This document shows positions 47,241 to 56,064 of a DNA stretch of 64,000 nucleotides, in pieces. Source of the DNA: Porphyrobacter sp. TH134 (GTDB taxonomy: Bacteria > Pseudomonadota > Alphaproteobacteria > Sphingomonadales > Sphingomonadaceae); assembly GCF_002855495.1 (NCBI RefSeq), contig NZ_PKRO01000011.1:1-64000 (forward strand), in the 5' to 3' direction. Numbering within the stretch: the first letter of the stretch is position 1; the number at the start of each line of letters is the position of its first letter. A model generated the notes under the pieces. The model had not been told where the DNA came from. It saw only the letters and a list, made by a program, of their open reading frames with translations, and did not search any database. The position numbers and the translations under genes were made by a program.

Positions 47241-47870
47241 TCATTTGACAGCAGCCACAAAAGCGCGCGCGTCTTTCGCCACATCAGCGGCAGACTTGCC
47301 GGGCTTATAAAGGCTTGATCCCAGCCCAAAGCCGCTGGCCCCGGCAGCGCGCCATGCTGCCATGTTGCCGGCATCGATCCCGCCGACCGCCAGCACCGGC
47401 AGATCCTTGGGCAATACCGCGCGGTGCGCTTTCAGCACGGACGGCGGCGTTGCATCGGCCGGGAACAGCTTCAGCCCATGCGCACCGGCGGCCAGTGCGG
47501 CGAAGGCTTCGGTCGGAGTGTAATAACCGGGCAGAGAAATCAGTCCCGCGGCCACGCTGCTGCGGATCACATCGGGGTTGGTGTTGGGCGATACGATCAG
47601 CGTACCGCCGCACTCGGCGACCCGGGCGACCTCAGCCGTATCGGTGACTGTTCCGGCACCCACAAGCGCTTGGCCACCCAGCCGCTGGGCAAGGCGCGCG
47701 ATGCTGTCGAACGGCAGGGGCGAATTGAGCGGCACTTCAATCAGCGTAAAGCCGGCATCCACCAGCGCATCACCCACCGCATCCACTTCGTCCGGCGTGA
47801 TACCTCGCAAAATCGCGACCAGCGGGCAGGCGGAAAAGGCAGCGGCGAACCGGTCGGCAGTGGAGGTCAT
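47241..47870 (-). CDS. dgoA: 2-dehydro-3-deoxy-6-phosphogalactonate aldolase
   Basis: Cleaves KDPGal to pyruvate and glyceraldehyde-3-phosphate, the last step of the De Ley-Doudoroff route. The 209-residue class I aldolase has the Schiff-base lysine Lys134 (HGLKLFPAD), Glu45 (TLIEVPLNSP) and the phosphate-binding GGIDAGNM and GLGSSLY stretches. The pattern IEVPLNSPLPF at the active site fits DgoA rather than the KDPG aldolase Eda, which usually reads EVTLRTP. Sits in the minus-strand catabolic operon. Confidence 0.9.
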   Translation of the reverse strand: MTSTADRFAAAFSACPLVAILRGITPDEVDAVGDALVDAGFTLIEVPLNSPLPFDSIARLAQRLGGQALVGAGTVTDTAEVARVAECGGTLIVSPNTNPDVIRSSVAAGLISLPGYYTPTEAFAALAAGAHGLKLFPADATPPSVLKAHRAVLPKDLPVLAVGGIDAGNMAAWRAAGASGFGLGSSLYKPGKSAADVAKDARAFVAAVK

Positions 47871-47917
47871 GGCAGCAGCTTTCTGTTACGATGGATCATG
47901 CATGCAGGCGTGCTGGC

Positions 47918-48781
47918 TCACCCGCCGAAGCGGTGCGGGACAAAGCCCTTGCGGCCGGTCTTCACCTCGAACAGCGCGCCGCCGTGTGGTTCGTCGACAT
48001 CAGCAGCGGCGGAGGTGACAAACATCCGGTCGAGGTCAAGTCCGGCAAAAGTGCAACTGCTGATCTGGCTGGCGGGCAAGGCGATTTCCTGATCGATGCG
48101 GCCATCCGACAGCAATCGCACCACGCGGCCCGCGCCCCACAACGCCACCCACAGTCCGCCATCCGTATCGAACGTCATGCCATCGGGCTTGCCTTCGTCC
48201 GCGTGAAACTGGCGAAACAGACTGCGCTCACCAAGGTTGCCTTCGGCATCGATGGGAAAGCGGTAAATCCGGCCGAGCACGCTGTCGGTATGATAGAGGA
48301 CGCATCCATCCGGACTGATCGCCGGGCCATTGGCCACGGTATAGCCCCGATCGAGCACATGCACGGTACCATCCGGGTCCAGCCGATAGAGGTTGCCCGA
48401 AGCGCGATCAATCGCGGTTGGCATGGAGCCGGCAAAGATGCGGCCGCGGTCATCGGCCTTGGCATCGTTCAAACGGTTGGTGGGCGGATGATCGGGCGGC
48501 ACCGCCAGCGCAGTCATCACGAAGGGTTCAAGGTCGATCCGCGCAAATCCCGAACGCAGCCCGGCGATAAAGCCCTGCCCCCCCGCGCGCTCGATCACCC
48601 AGCCGATCATGTCCGGCACTGCCCATTCGGTAACGGCGTCACTCGCCAGGTCGAGGCGGTTGAGCCGCTGGCCAATGATATCCACCCAGAACAGCGCGTT
48701 GTGCGCCGGCGACCACAGCGGGCCTTCGCCGAGCAGATCGGCACGGTCGCGCGCAATGACGCGGTAGGGGAGCATCGCCAT
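47918..48781 (-). CDS. SMP-30/gluconolactonase-family sugar lactonase
   Basis: Hydrolyses the sugar lactone made by the galactose dehydrogenase. The 287-residue six-bladed propeller has the metal-binding Glu19 (LLGEGPLWS), RLNDAKADDRGRIFAG with Asn and Asp, and YTVANGPAISPDG and YHTDSVLGRIYRF, typical of the family. The start is uncertain: I use the ATG at 48781, but a TTG at 48787 overlapping the dehydratase stop, or the ATG at 48775, would also fit. Context points to D-galactono-lactone; arabinono-lactone is also possible. Confidence 0.88.
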   Translation of the reverse strand: MAMLPYRVIARDRADLLGEGPLWSPAHNALFWVDIIGQRLNRLDLASDAVTEWAVPDMIGWVIERAGGQGFIAGLRSGFARIDLEPFVMTALAVPPDHPPTNRLNDAKADDRGRIFAGSMPTAIDRASGNLYRLDPDGTVHVLDRGYTVANGPAISPDGCVLYHTDSVLGRIYRFPIDAEGNLGERSLFRQFHADEGKPDGMTFDTDGGLWVALWGAGRVVRLLSDGRIDQEIALPASQISSCTFAGLDLDRMFVTSAAADVDEPHGGALFEVKTGRKGFVPHRFGG

Positions 48782-48783
48782 CG

Positions 48784-50664
48784 TCAATGGCTGTCTCGCG
48801 GCAGTCCGCGCGTCTGCGCTATCCGCTGATAGGGGATAGCAGATTCGATCACTGCACCGCCGGGATATTGCCCGGTCAGATTGCGGCTGATTTCCTGCCA
48901 GGGTGTTTGCGATGCTGGCACCTCATATCCACCCGATGCTTCGAGCGCAGCGCGGCGCTGTGCCAGTTCATCCTCGGTTACCAGCATATTAGCCGTGCGC
49001 AGATTGAGATCGATCCGGATACGGTCACCGGTGCGCAGCAGTGCCAGGCCGCCGCCCACCGCCGCTTCCGGGCTGGCGTTAAGGATCGAAGCGCTGCCCG
49101 ATGTGCCCGATTGGCGGCCATCGCCGATGCAGGGCAAGGCGTCGATCCCGGCCCGGATCAAGGCAGCAGGGGCGCGCATGTTCACAACCTCGGCGCCGCC
49201 CGGGAAACCGATCGGGCCAACACCGCGAATGACGAGCAGGCACTGCGCATCGATGGCAAGCTCCGGATCGTCGATCCGCGCGTGATAATCCTCCGGCCCG
49301 TCGAAAACGATCGCCCTGCCCTCGAACGCGTTCGGGTCTTCGGGGTTGGAAAGGTACATCGCGCGGAACTGCTCGGAGATAACGCTGGTTTTCATGACGG
49401 CAGCGTCGAACAGGTTGCCGGTGAGCACGGTCAGCCCGGCATTCGGCAACAAGGGATCAGCCAGCGGACGGATCACCCGCACATCCTGCGAGACAGCATC
49501 GGCGTTGTTTTCTGCCACGGTCTTGCCGTTCACAGTCAGCGCATCACCATCGAGCAGCCCGGCGCGGAGCAGTTCGCCCACCACGGCCGGAACGCCGCCC
49601 GCGCGGTAGTAGTCCTCACCCAGATATTCCCCGGCCGGCTGGAGATTGACCAGCAGCGGCACCCCTGCCCCGTGCTCCTGCCAATCCTCAAGCGACAGCT
49701 CGACGCCCATGTGCCGGGCGATGGCATTGAGATGGATCGGCGCATTGGTCGACCCGCCGATCGCCGAATTGACCCGGATCGCATTGAGGAACGCGGCGCG
49801 GGTAAGAATGTCCGAAGGCTTGCGGTCGGCCGCAACCAGTTCCACCGCCTGCAATCCGGTTTCATAGGCTGATTGCGCGCGGTCGCGATACGGCGCGGGG
49901 ATCGCGGCAGAACCCGGCAGCGACATGCCCAGCGCTTCGGTCAGCGAATTCATCGTGGTCGCAGTACCCATCGTATTGCAAAAACCGGTCGACGGCGCCG
50001 AGGACGCGATCAATTCGATAAAACCGCGATAATCGATTTCGCCAGCAGCCAGCATTTGCCGGGCCTTCCAGATGATCGTGCCCGAACCCGTCCGCTCGCC
50101 CTTGTGCCAGCCGTTGAGCATCGGCCCGACCGAAAGTGCGATTGCCGGAATATTCACCGTGGCTGCCGCCATCAGGCAGGCAGGCGTGGTCTTGTCGCAG
50201 CCGACAGTCAGCACCACGCCGTCGATGGGATAGCCGTGCAGCACTTCGACCAACGAGAGATAGGCCAGATTGCGGTCGATTGCGGCGGTTGGCCGTTTGC
50301 CAGTTTCCTGGATGGGATGAATCGGAAATTCGAGAGGAATGCCGCCTGCATCACGAATGCCGTCACGCACACGTTCGGCCAGAACGAGGTGATGCCTGTT
50401 GCACGGCGCAAGATCGCTGCCGGTTTGCGCGATGCCGATGATCGGGCGGTCCGATTGCAGCTCGGCGACCGAAAGACCGAAGTTGAGATATCGTTCGAGA
50501 TAAAGCGCGGTCATGTCGGGATTGGCTGGATTGTCGAACCATGCGCGCGAGCGAAGTGGCTGTTTTCCCGCATTTGCGCCGCCAGCATCGACGGCAAGGT
50601 TCCCGGCAGCTGTCGTCGCAGTTGGCGCCGCATGAGGCGCGCCGCGCGCGGTTTCTTCAGTCAT
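48784..50664 (-). CDS. IlvD/Edd-family sugar-acid dehydratase (probable galactonate dehydratase)
   Basis: Iron-sulfur enzyme that turns an aldonic acid into its 2-keto-3-deoxy form. The 626-residue protein has the cluster cysteines Cys88 (LAPCNRHH), Cys156 ([12 protein letters not shown]) and Cys229 (GFCNTMGTA), with the Mg-ligating Lys158, and [19 protein letters not shown] and [16 protein letters not shown] stretches. The N-terminal [26 protein letters not shown] is typical of the aldonate dehydratases (arabinonate, xylonate, galactonate) rather than dihydroxy-acid dehydratase IlvD. The first ~35 residues are low-complexity and may not be folded. With DgoA and galactose dehydrogenase beside it, D-galactonate is the likely substrate. 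First gene of the operon. Confidence 0.88.
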   Translation of the reverse strand: MTEETARGAPHAAPTATTAAGNLAVDAGGANAGKQPLRSRAWFDNPANPDMTALYLERYLNFGLSVAELQSDRPIIGIAQTGSDLAPCNRHHLVLAERVRDGIRDAGGIPLEFPIHPIQETGKRPTAAIDRNLAYLSLVEVLHGYPIDGVVLTVGCDKTTPACLMAAATVNIPAIALSVGPMLNGWHKGERTGSGTIIWKARQMLAAGEIDYRGFIELIASSAPSTGFCNTMGTATTMNSLTEALGMSLPGSAAIPAPYRDRAQSAYETGLQAVELVAADRKPSDILTRAAFLNAIRVNSAIGGSTNAPIHLNAIARHMGVELSLEDWQEHGAGVPLLVNLQPAGEYLGEDYYRAGGVPAVVGELLRAGLLDGDALTVNGKTVAENNADAVSQDVRVIRPLADPLLPNAGLTVLTGNLFDAAVMKTSVISEQFRAMYLSNPEDPNAFEGRAIVFDGPEDYHARIDDPELAIDAQCLLVIRGVGPIGFPGGAEVVNMRAPAALIRAGIDALPCIGDGRQSGTSGSASILNASPEAAVGGGLALLRTGDRIRIDLNLRTANMLVTEDELAQRRAALEASGGYEVPASQTPWQEISRNLTGQYPGGAVIESAIPYQRIAQTRGLPRDSH

Positions 50665-50716
50665 TATTGGCCCTTTGATCTCTTCCGGAATGGCAAATTC
50701 CGATCGCCCTGTCTAT

Positions 50717-50735
50717 TTGTCAGATAATTATACCG
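50717..50735. promoter_or_regulatory. Divergent promoter region between the dehydratase operon and galactose dehydrogenase
   Basis: An AT-rich stretch in a GC-rich context. On the minus strand TATAAT (50727-50732) fits a -10 box for the dehydratase operon, about 60 bases before its start. The 8-base palindrome ATAATTAT at its centre could also serve a promoter for the plus-strand gene; TTGTCA (50717-50722) resembles a -35 box but is too near to be used with it. Similar AT-rich elements occur at 53787-53801 and 58918-58932. Confidence 0.45.
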
Positions 50736-50747
50736 GAAAGGCTCCCC

Positions 50748-51698
50748 ATGAACAGACCCATTCGACCGTCTCACGTTCACCCGGCTCCCATTCGTCTGGC
50801 GCTTGTCGGGATCGGCAAGATTGCCCGCGATCAGCATCTTCCGGCGATTGCCGCAAACCCGGATTTTGCGCTGGTCGCCGCGGTCAGCCGCAATGCGGTG
50901 ATCGATGGGGTTGCCAATTTTCGTGAACTGGATGCGCTGATCGCGAGTGGGCTCGAAATCGATGCCGTGTCGCTGTGCACGCCGCCGGTGGGCCGCCACC
51001 GCATTGCTGCTGCGGCACGCGCGCAGGGATGGCACGTCATGCTCGAAAAGCCGCCCGGCGCGACCTTGGGGGAAGTGCGGGCTTTGGCTGCGGCGCCCGG
51101 CCCGACGCTGTTTGCAAGCTGGCACTCGCGGGAGGCGGCCGGGGTGCCAGCCGCAAAAGCCTTTCTCGCCGAAACCCGCGTGACTGCCGCGCACATTTCG
51201 TGGCGCGAAGATATCCGTCAATGGCACCCGGGGCAGGAATGGATCCTTGAGGCGGGCGGACTGGGCGTGTTCGATCCGGGGATCAATGCGCTGTCGATCC
51301 TGACCGAGATTCTCCCCGGCCGGGTGCGGCTCGAATCGGCCATTCTCGATTTTCCAAAAGGCCGCGGTGCGCCCATTGCCGCCAGTCTCGCGCTCGTCCA
51401 CGACGAAGCCGCCCGGATCACAGCCGAGTTCGATTTCCGCCAGGAAGGCCCGCAAAGCTGGGACATCACGGTCGAAACTGATGCCGGGCCACTGATGCTT
51501 CACGATGGCGGCGAACGCGTGACCATCGCCGGCGCTGCGCAAGATGTCGACGGGATTGGCGAATATCCCGCCCTCTACCGCCAATTCGCCTCGCTGATCG
51601 CCGCAAACCTTAGCGATTGCGATCTGGCCCCGTTTGAGCTGGTCGCCGATGCCTTCCTCGTTGGCCAGCGAACGGAAAGTCCGCCCTTCACTTTTTAA
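50748..51698 (+). CDS. D-galactose 1-dehydrogenase (Gfo/Idh/MocA family)
   Basis: Oxidises D-galactose to galactono-lactone with NAD(P), the entry step of the De Ley-Doudoroff route. The 316-residue protein has an N-terminal Rossmann motif (IRLALVGIGKIARDQHLPAI), the catalytic-site EKPP at 100-103, and a C-terminal alpha/beta domain with EDIRQWHPGQEWI and GVFDPGINALSI. The combination GKIARDQHLPAIAANPDF and CTPPxGRH matches the Pseudomonas galactose dehydrogenase (Gal) subgroup; L-arabinose is often a second substrate. It is divergent from the catabolic operon and convergent with the GH42 gene. Confidence 0.85.
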   Translation: MNRPIRPSHVHPAPIRLALVGIGKIARDQHLPAIAANPDFALVAAVSRNAVIDGVANFRELDALIASGLEIDAVSLCTPPVGRHRIAAAARAQGWHVMLEKPPGATLGEVRALAAAPGPTLFASWHSREAAGVPAAKAFLAETRVTAAHISWREDIRQWHPGQEWILEAGGLGVFDPGINALSILTEILPGRVRLESAILDFPKGRGAPIAASLALVHDEAARITAEFDFRQEGPQSWDITVETDAGPLMLHDGGERVTIAGAAQDVDGIGEYPALYRQFASLIAANLSDCDLAPFELVADAFLVGQRTESPPFTF

Positions 51699-51737
51699 GA
51701 AGGCATCGGCTGTGGCTGGGTCCGCTCGCATGCGGGC

Positions 51738-53690
51738 TCAGCCGTGGGTCCAGATCGCCAGATCATGCGCACCGATCGCGGGACCGCCGAGCAGGAATGC
51801 TGCACCATCTGGCGCCGGAGCGGGCACTGGGGCCGCGCCATAATTGAAAGCAAACGTCAGCGCGCCGCGCCGGCGCAGACGCAAGGCGCCGGTAACCGGT
51901 GTAACGGCTATGCCTGCCTCGGCGCACAGATCCGAAAACAGCGCGCTGAGCAGAGCATCGTCGGTCAAGGCGGCCAGATAATGCACCCGCCCATGGCGAA
52001 CCAGCGCCGGCGCGCCATCCTCATATTGCCCGATCACAGCCGCTTCGCCCGGATCGATAGACTCGCGCCACCGGGTCGAAACATAGTCCGCCCCGTCATA
52101 CGCCAGAACGCCCGGACAATCGGGCCGCAGCGTTTCAACCGAAAGCACGCGGATCGGCAGCAACGCCTTGAGCGGCCCCGGGGCAAGCCCGTCGGGAATG
52201 GTGACATCGCGGGTTTTCGCGCCGGATCGCGGACCGATGACCACCAGCGCGTCGGTATCGCGCAGCGCCTCCACGGCGGCAGGCGTCGGCATAGCAAGGC
52301 ACGGCGCGAGCACCAGCTTGTAACCGGAAAGATCAGCGCCGGGCGCCACGAAATCGACATCGAGCCCAAGCTGGCGCAGCGCGCCGTACCAGCTCCACAG
52401 CAGCGCGGTGTAGTCATAGCCTGCGCCTTGCCGCTCGATCGCGCAAAGCCACTGGGCCTCGACATCAACGATCATGGCCACGGGCGCCTGGGTCGTTTCC
52501 GGCAGCGTAATGTCGCCAAGCTCGGCCGCGAGCTGGGCGATTTCAGGCCAGGCTTCAGCCTCGGTCGAATCCGGACGGAGCAGGCCGGCATGCATTTGCT
52601 CCTGCGCAAACGGTGCCTGCCGCCAGCGGAAGAAGCTGACCACCGCCGCACCGTGCGCGAAGGCTTCCCAGCTCCACAGCCGCACCATGCCCGGCGCAGG
52701 GCGCGGATTATGGCTTGCCCAGTTTACCGGCCCCGGCTGCTGCTCCATCACCCAGAATGGCCGGCCCGTGAGCCCCCGCGTCTGATCGAACAGCACCGCT
52801 TGAAAATCGGGATGGCCGGTGCGCATCCACGGCCGGAATTGCTCCGCCGTCATCGCGGCCAGCGCCAGATCGGCGCGGCCCAAGGGGTAATTGTCGTAAG
52901 AGGCAAAATCGAGCGGAGCGGCAAGAGCGTGATTGTCGATCCCGGTTTCGTGCATCGGAATGAAATTGTGCGTGATGAAACGCCCCGGCGCGTGCGCGCG
53001 CAGAATTGCCACGGCTTCATCGTGAAATGCGACGACCGCTGCCGAGCTGGAGCGGAACCAGGCCATGCGGTGCGCCGGGCTGGTTTCGGTCACCGCGCCG
53101 ACCGGAAGCTCGATCTCATCGAAACTGCGGTATTCCATCGACCAGAAGACATTGCCCCAGGCAGCATTGAGCGCGGAGATCGTGCCATATTGCTCTGCGA
53201 GCCAGGCGCGGAAACCATCACGCGCGGCAGGCGAGGCACTGAGCGTGGTGTCGTGGCAACACAATTCGTTGTCGGTCTGCCAGCCAACAACATGCGGGTT
53301 CTCGCCATAGCGCTTGGCGAGCACTTCGGTAATGTTGCGGGCTGCTGCCAGCCACGCCTGACTGGAAAAATCCGTGTGCCGACGGGATCCGAAACCGCGC
53401 GTACGGCCGGTGGCGGGGTCGACTGGCAGTATTTCGGGATGCTGATCGATCAGCCATTTCGGCGGGGTCGCCGTAGGCGTGCACATGACCACTTTCAGCC
53501 CGGCAGCACCCAGCACATCGATCGCGCGGTCAAGCCACAGAAAATCGTAGCGGCCAGGATCAGGCTCCATCCGGCTCCACGCAAACTCGCCGATACGGAC
53601 CATGCGAAGGCCCAGCGCGTGCATGCGCGCAGCATCGCTGGCCCACAATTCCTCGGGCCAATGTTCGGGATAGTAGCAAACGCCGAGCAT
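51738..53690 (-). CDS. Beta-galactosidase, glycoside hydrolase family 42
   Basis: Hydrolyses terminal beta-galactosides such as lactose. The 650-residue protein begins [15 protein letters not shown] and has the A-domain (beta/alpha)8 barrel with the acid/base Glu142 ([12 protein letters not shown]) and the nucleophile Glu316 ([14 protein letters not shown]), then the trimerisation (B) domain and a short C-terminal beta domain. No signal peptide from the chosen start, so it is probably cytoplasmic; the upstream open frame has no signal pattern. The ATG at 53690 follows GGAGAG. The gap to the convergent galactose dehydrogenase is 39 bases. Confidence 0.94.
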   Translation of the reverse strand: MLGVCYYPEHWPEELWASDAARMHALGLRMVRIGEFAWSRMEPDPGRYDFLWLDRAIDVLGAAGLKVVMCTPTATPPKWLIDQHPEILPVDPATGRTRGFGSRRHTDFSSQAWLAAARNITEVLAKRYGENPHVVGWQTDNELCCHDTTLSASPAARDGFRAWLAEQYGTISALNAAWGNVFWSMEYRSFDEIELPVGAVTETSPAHRMAWFRSSSAAVVAFHDEAVAILRAHAPGRFITHNFIPMHETGIDNHALAAPLDFASYDNYPLGRADLALAAMTAEQFRPWMRTGHPDFQAVLFDQTRGLTGRPFWVMEQQPGPVNWASHNPRPAPGMVRLWSWEAFAHGAAVVSFFRWRQAPFAQEQMHAGLLRPDSTEAEAWPEIAQLAAELGDITLPETTQAPVAMIVDVEAQWLCAIERQGAGYDYTALLWSWYGALRQLGLDVDFVAPGADLSGYKLVLAPCLAMPTPAAVEALRDTDALVVIGPRSGAKTRDVTIPDGLAPGPLKALLPIRVLSVETLRPDCPGVLAYDGADYVSTRWRESIDPGEAAVIGQYEDGAPALVRHGRVHYLAALTDDALLSALFSDLCAEAGIAVTPVTGALRLRRRGALTFAFNYGAAPVPAPAPDGAAFLLGGPAIGAHDLAIWTHG

Positions 53691-53770
53691 ATCGATCTCT
53701 CCAGATTGCGCAGGCGGCGGCAGCTCATGGCCGGCAGCGCGCGTTACGCGCCACTCCTGCCTCAAGGCTC

Positions 53771-53800
53771 TGGACAGTTCCAGCCCAATTATCATATAAT
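53771..53800 (+). promoter_or_regulatory. Probable promoter of the alpha-galactosidase gene
   Basis: TGGACA (53771-53776) and TATAAT (53795-53800) separated by 18 bases, about 38 bases before the start codon. The -10 box lies inside a 15-base near-palindrome, AATTATCATATAATT (53787-53801), which could bind a regulator controlling both this gene and the divergent GH42 gene. Confidence 0.55.
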
Positions 53801-53838
53801 TTTGCCGGGCGCTGGAGGCGCACCGGAAGGGACTACCA

Positions 53839-55950
53839 ATGGCCGCCGACCTGCCTGATTTCATCCGCCTCGATGGGCCTGCGACAACGCTGGTGATCGG
53901 CTTTGCGCAAAGACTGCCGGCGGCGATCTATTGGGGCGTGCGCTTGCCCGATGGCCTGGATCTTGCTGCGCTCGCGCTGCTCGGCGCACGGGCAGAGGCC
54001 AATGCATCGCCAGCAGAAGAACCGGTGCTGGCACTGACCCCTCAGGTCGGCCAGGGCAGTCCCGGCCGCCCCGGCCTTGCCGCGCACCGCGACGGCCTTG
54101 ACTGGGCAAGCTGGGCGCTGGCTGAGACAGTGCAAAGCACGGCGAGCAGCGCGGTCATCACCAGTGTGGACACCGCGCATGGGATGCAACTGGTCCACAA
54201 TCTCGCGCTTCACGGCGATGTGCTGGTGGGGACCACCGCATTGACCAATCGCGGCGATGCTCCGCTCACGATCGACGATCTGGTCGCGCCGGTCCTGCCC
54301 CTGCCCGCATCTGTCCGCCGCATCATCGGTTTTGAAGGCCGCTGGGCCGGGGAATTCATGACGCGGGCGCATGATCGCAGCATGGGCACCTGGCTGCGCG
54401 AAAACCGCCGGGGCCGCTCCAGCCACGATGCCTTTCCCGGCCTTATCGCCGCCGAAGAGTCCACAACCGAAGCGCAGGGCCTCGCCTTCGGGTTTCATCT
54501 GGGGTGGAGTGGCAATCACCGGCTGGCTGTCGAAACATTACCCGACGGACGCGCAAGCGCGGCGCTGGGCGCGCTCTTCTTGCCGGGCGAGATGCAATTG
54601 GCACCCGGCGCGACCTATACATCGCCGCCCATATTCGCCGCCGTGTCGGACGCGGGCCTCACGGGCTTGTCGCAGCATTTTCACCGTTACCTGCGTGCCC
54701 GGCCAGAGCACGAGCGGCTCCGTGCCAAGCCGCGTCCGGTGCACTACAATAGCTGGGAAGCGGTCTATTTCGATCACAATCCCACCGTGCTGACTGCCAT
54801 GGCGACCCGTGCCGCCGCCATTGGTGTCGAGCGGTTCGTACTCGATGATGGCTGGTTCAAGGGCCGCCGCAGCGACAACGCCGGCCTTGGTGATTGGACG
54901 GTGGATCCAGCGGTTTGGCCCGAGGGGCTTGGCCCGCTCGTAAGCCATGTGAACAGCCTTGGCATGGAGTTCGGGCTGTGGGTCGAACCCGAAATGGTCA
55001 ATCCCGATAGCGATCTGTTCCGCGCGCATCCGGACTGGGTGCTCGCCGCGCCGCCCGCGCCGCAGCTTTCGTTCCGGCACCAATTGGTGCTCGATTTTGG
55101 CCGCGAGGATGTGCGCCAGCATATCTATGCTGCGGTTGATGCACTGCTGCGCGAGTATCGGATCGGCTATCTCAAGTGGGACATGAACCGCGATGTCAGC
55201 CACCCCGGCGGGGCCGATCGCCGCGCCGGCGCGGTCAAGCATGTCGAGGGGCTTTACGCTGTGCTCGATCATCTGCGCGCCGCGCATCCGGGCGTCGAAA
55301 TCGAAAGCTGCGCCTCAGGCGGCGGGCGGGCCGATTATGGCATTCTGGCCCGCACGGACAGGGTGTGGACATCGGATTCGAACGATGCCCTTGATCGGCT
55401 CGTCATCCAGCGTGGATTTTCGCATTTTTTCCCGGCCGAACTGATGGGCGCACATGTCGGCCCCGCGACGTGTCATATCACGGGCCGCAAGCTGACAATG
55501 GCGCTGCGCGTGGCAACTGCGCTGTTTGGCCACATGGGCATGGAACTGGACTTGCGCCAGCTTGATGCGGCCGAAGAAGCCGAACTGACCGCAGGTGTCG
55601 CGCTGCACAAAGCGCACCGGGCGCTGATCCATAGCGGCGATCTTGTCAGGCTTGAGGCCATGGAGGGCGCAAACGCGTTTGCCGTTGTCGCCGCCGATCG
55701 CAGCGAAGCGCTGGTGTCGTGGTCGCTGATGACCGAACAGCGCGGCTATTTTGCCGATCCGTTGCGCCTTGCAGGGCTCGATGCGGAAGCCGACTATGCG
55801 ATGGAAATGGTATGGCCGGAACGTCTTGGTAAGCCGTGGCCATTGGCGGTCGGCGGCGTGTTCCGCGGCGCAATGCTGATGCAGGCAGGCTTGCAGATGC
55901 CGCGCCTGCACCCGGGCACCGCGATCATTTTGCATCTCCGGCGCCTCTGA
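53839..55950 (+). CDS. Alpha-galactosidase, glycoside hydrolase family 36
   Basis: Releases galactose from melibiose- and raffinose-type sugars. The 703-residue protein has the N-terminal beta-supersandwich domain, then the barrel with [28 protein letters not shown], the nucleophile Asp448 (YLKWDMNR) and the acid/base Asp513 ([11 protein letters not shown]) after [14 protein letters not shown], followed by a C-terminal beta domain. No signal peptide, so probably cytoplasmic. The ATG follows AAGGGA. It is divergent from the GH42 gene and separated from the convergent TonB receptor gene by a strong hairpin. Confidence 0.94.
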   Translation: MAADLPDFIRLDGPATTLVIGFAQRLPAAIYWGVRLPDGLDLAALALLGARAEANASPAEEPVLALTPQVGQGSPGRPGLAAHRDGLDWASWALAETVQSTASSAVITSVDTAHGMQLVHNLALHGDVLVGTTALTNRGDAPLTIDDLVAPVLPLPASVRRIIGFEGRWAGEFMTRAHDRSMGTWLRENRRGRSSHDAFPGLIAAEESTTEAQGLAFGFHLGWSGNHRLAVETLPDGRASAALGALFLPGEMQLAPGATYTSPPIFAAVSDAGLTGLSQHFHRYLRARPEHERLRAKPRPVHYNSWEAVYFDHNPTVLTAMATRAAAIGVERFVLDDGWFKGRRSDNAGLGDWTVDPAVWPEGLGPLVSHVNSLGMEFGLWVEPEMVNPDSDLFRAHPDWVLAAPPAPQLSFRHQLVLDFGREDVRQHIYAAVDALLREYRIGYLKWDMNRDVSHPGGADRRAGAVKHVEGLYAVLDHLRAAHPGVEIESCASGGGRADYGILARTDRVWTSDSNDALDRLVIQRGFSHFFPAELMGAHVGPATCHITGRKLTMALRVATALFGHMGMELDLRQLDAAEEAELTAGVALHKAHRALIHSGDLVRLEAMEGANAFAVVAADRSEALVSWSLMTEQRGYFADPLRLAGLDAEADYAMEMVWPERLGKPWPLAVGGVFRGAMLMQAGLQMPRLHPGTAIILHLRRL

Positions 55951-56001
55951 CCGACACGGCCGCCGCCGGCGGTGCCGCCGGTCACCGCGCAAACGGCCAT
56001 G

Positions 56002-56040
56002 AAAAAGGGGGCGCAGCCACAACGGCTGCGCCCCCTTTTT
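56002..56040. terminator. Bidirectional rho-independent terminator
   Basis: Perfect 17-base arms (56002-56018 and 56024-56040) around a five-base loop, with GC-rich core GGGGGCGCAGCC and A/T runs at both ends, so it reads as hairpin plus T tract on both strands. It lies between the convergent alpha-galactosidase and TonB-receptor genes. Confidence 0.92.
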
Positions 56041-56064
56041 GGTCAGTCTATCGATCCCGAAAGA

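Noticed and set aside
47241..47870. Reading the aldolase as Eda of the Entner-Doudoroff pathway
   Set aside because: Active-site pattern and neighbours (galactose dehydrogenase, aldonate dehydratase) favour DgoA; no edd, zwf or pgl next to it.
51744..53858. Long open frame (704 codons) on the plus strand opposite GH42
   Set aside because: Arg/His/Gln-rich shadow of a GC-rich gene; the minus-strand frame has full GH42 catalytic motifs.
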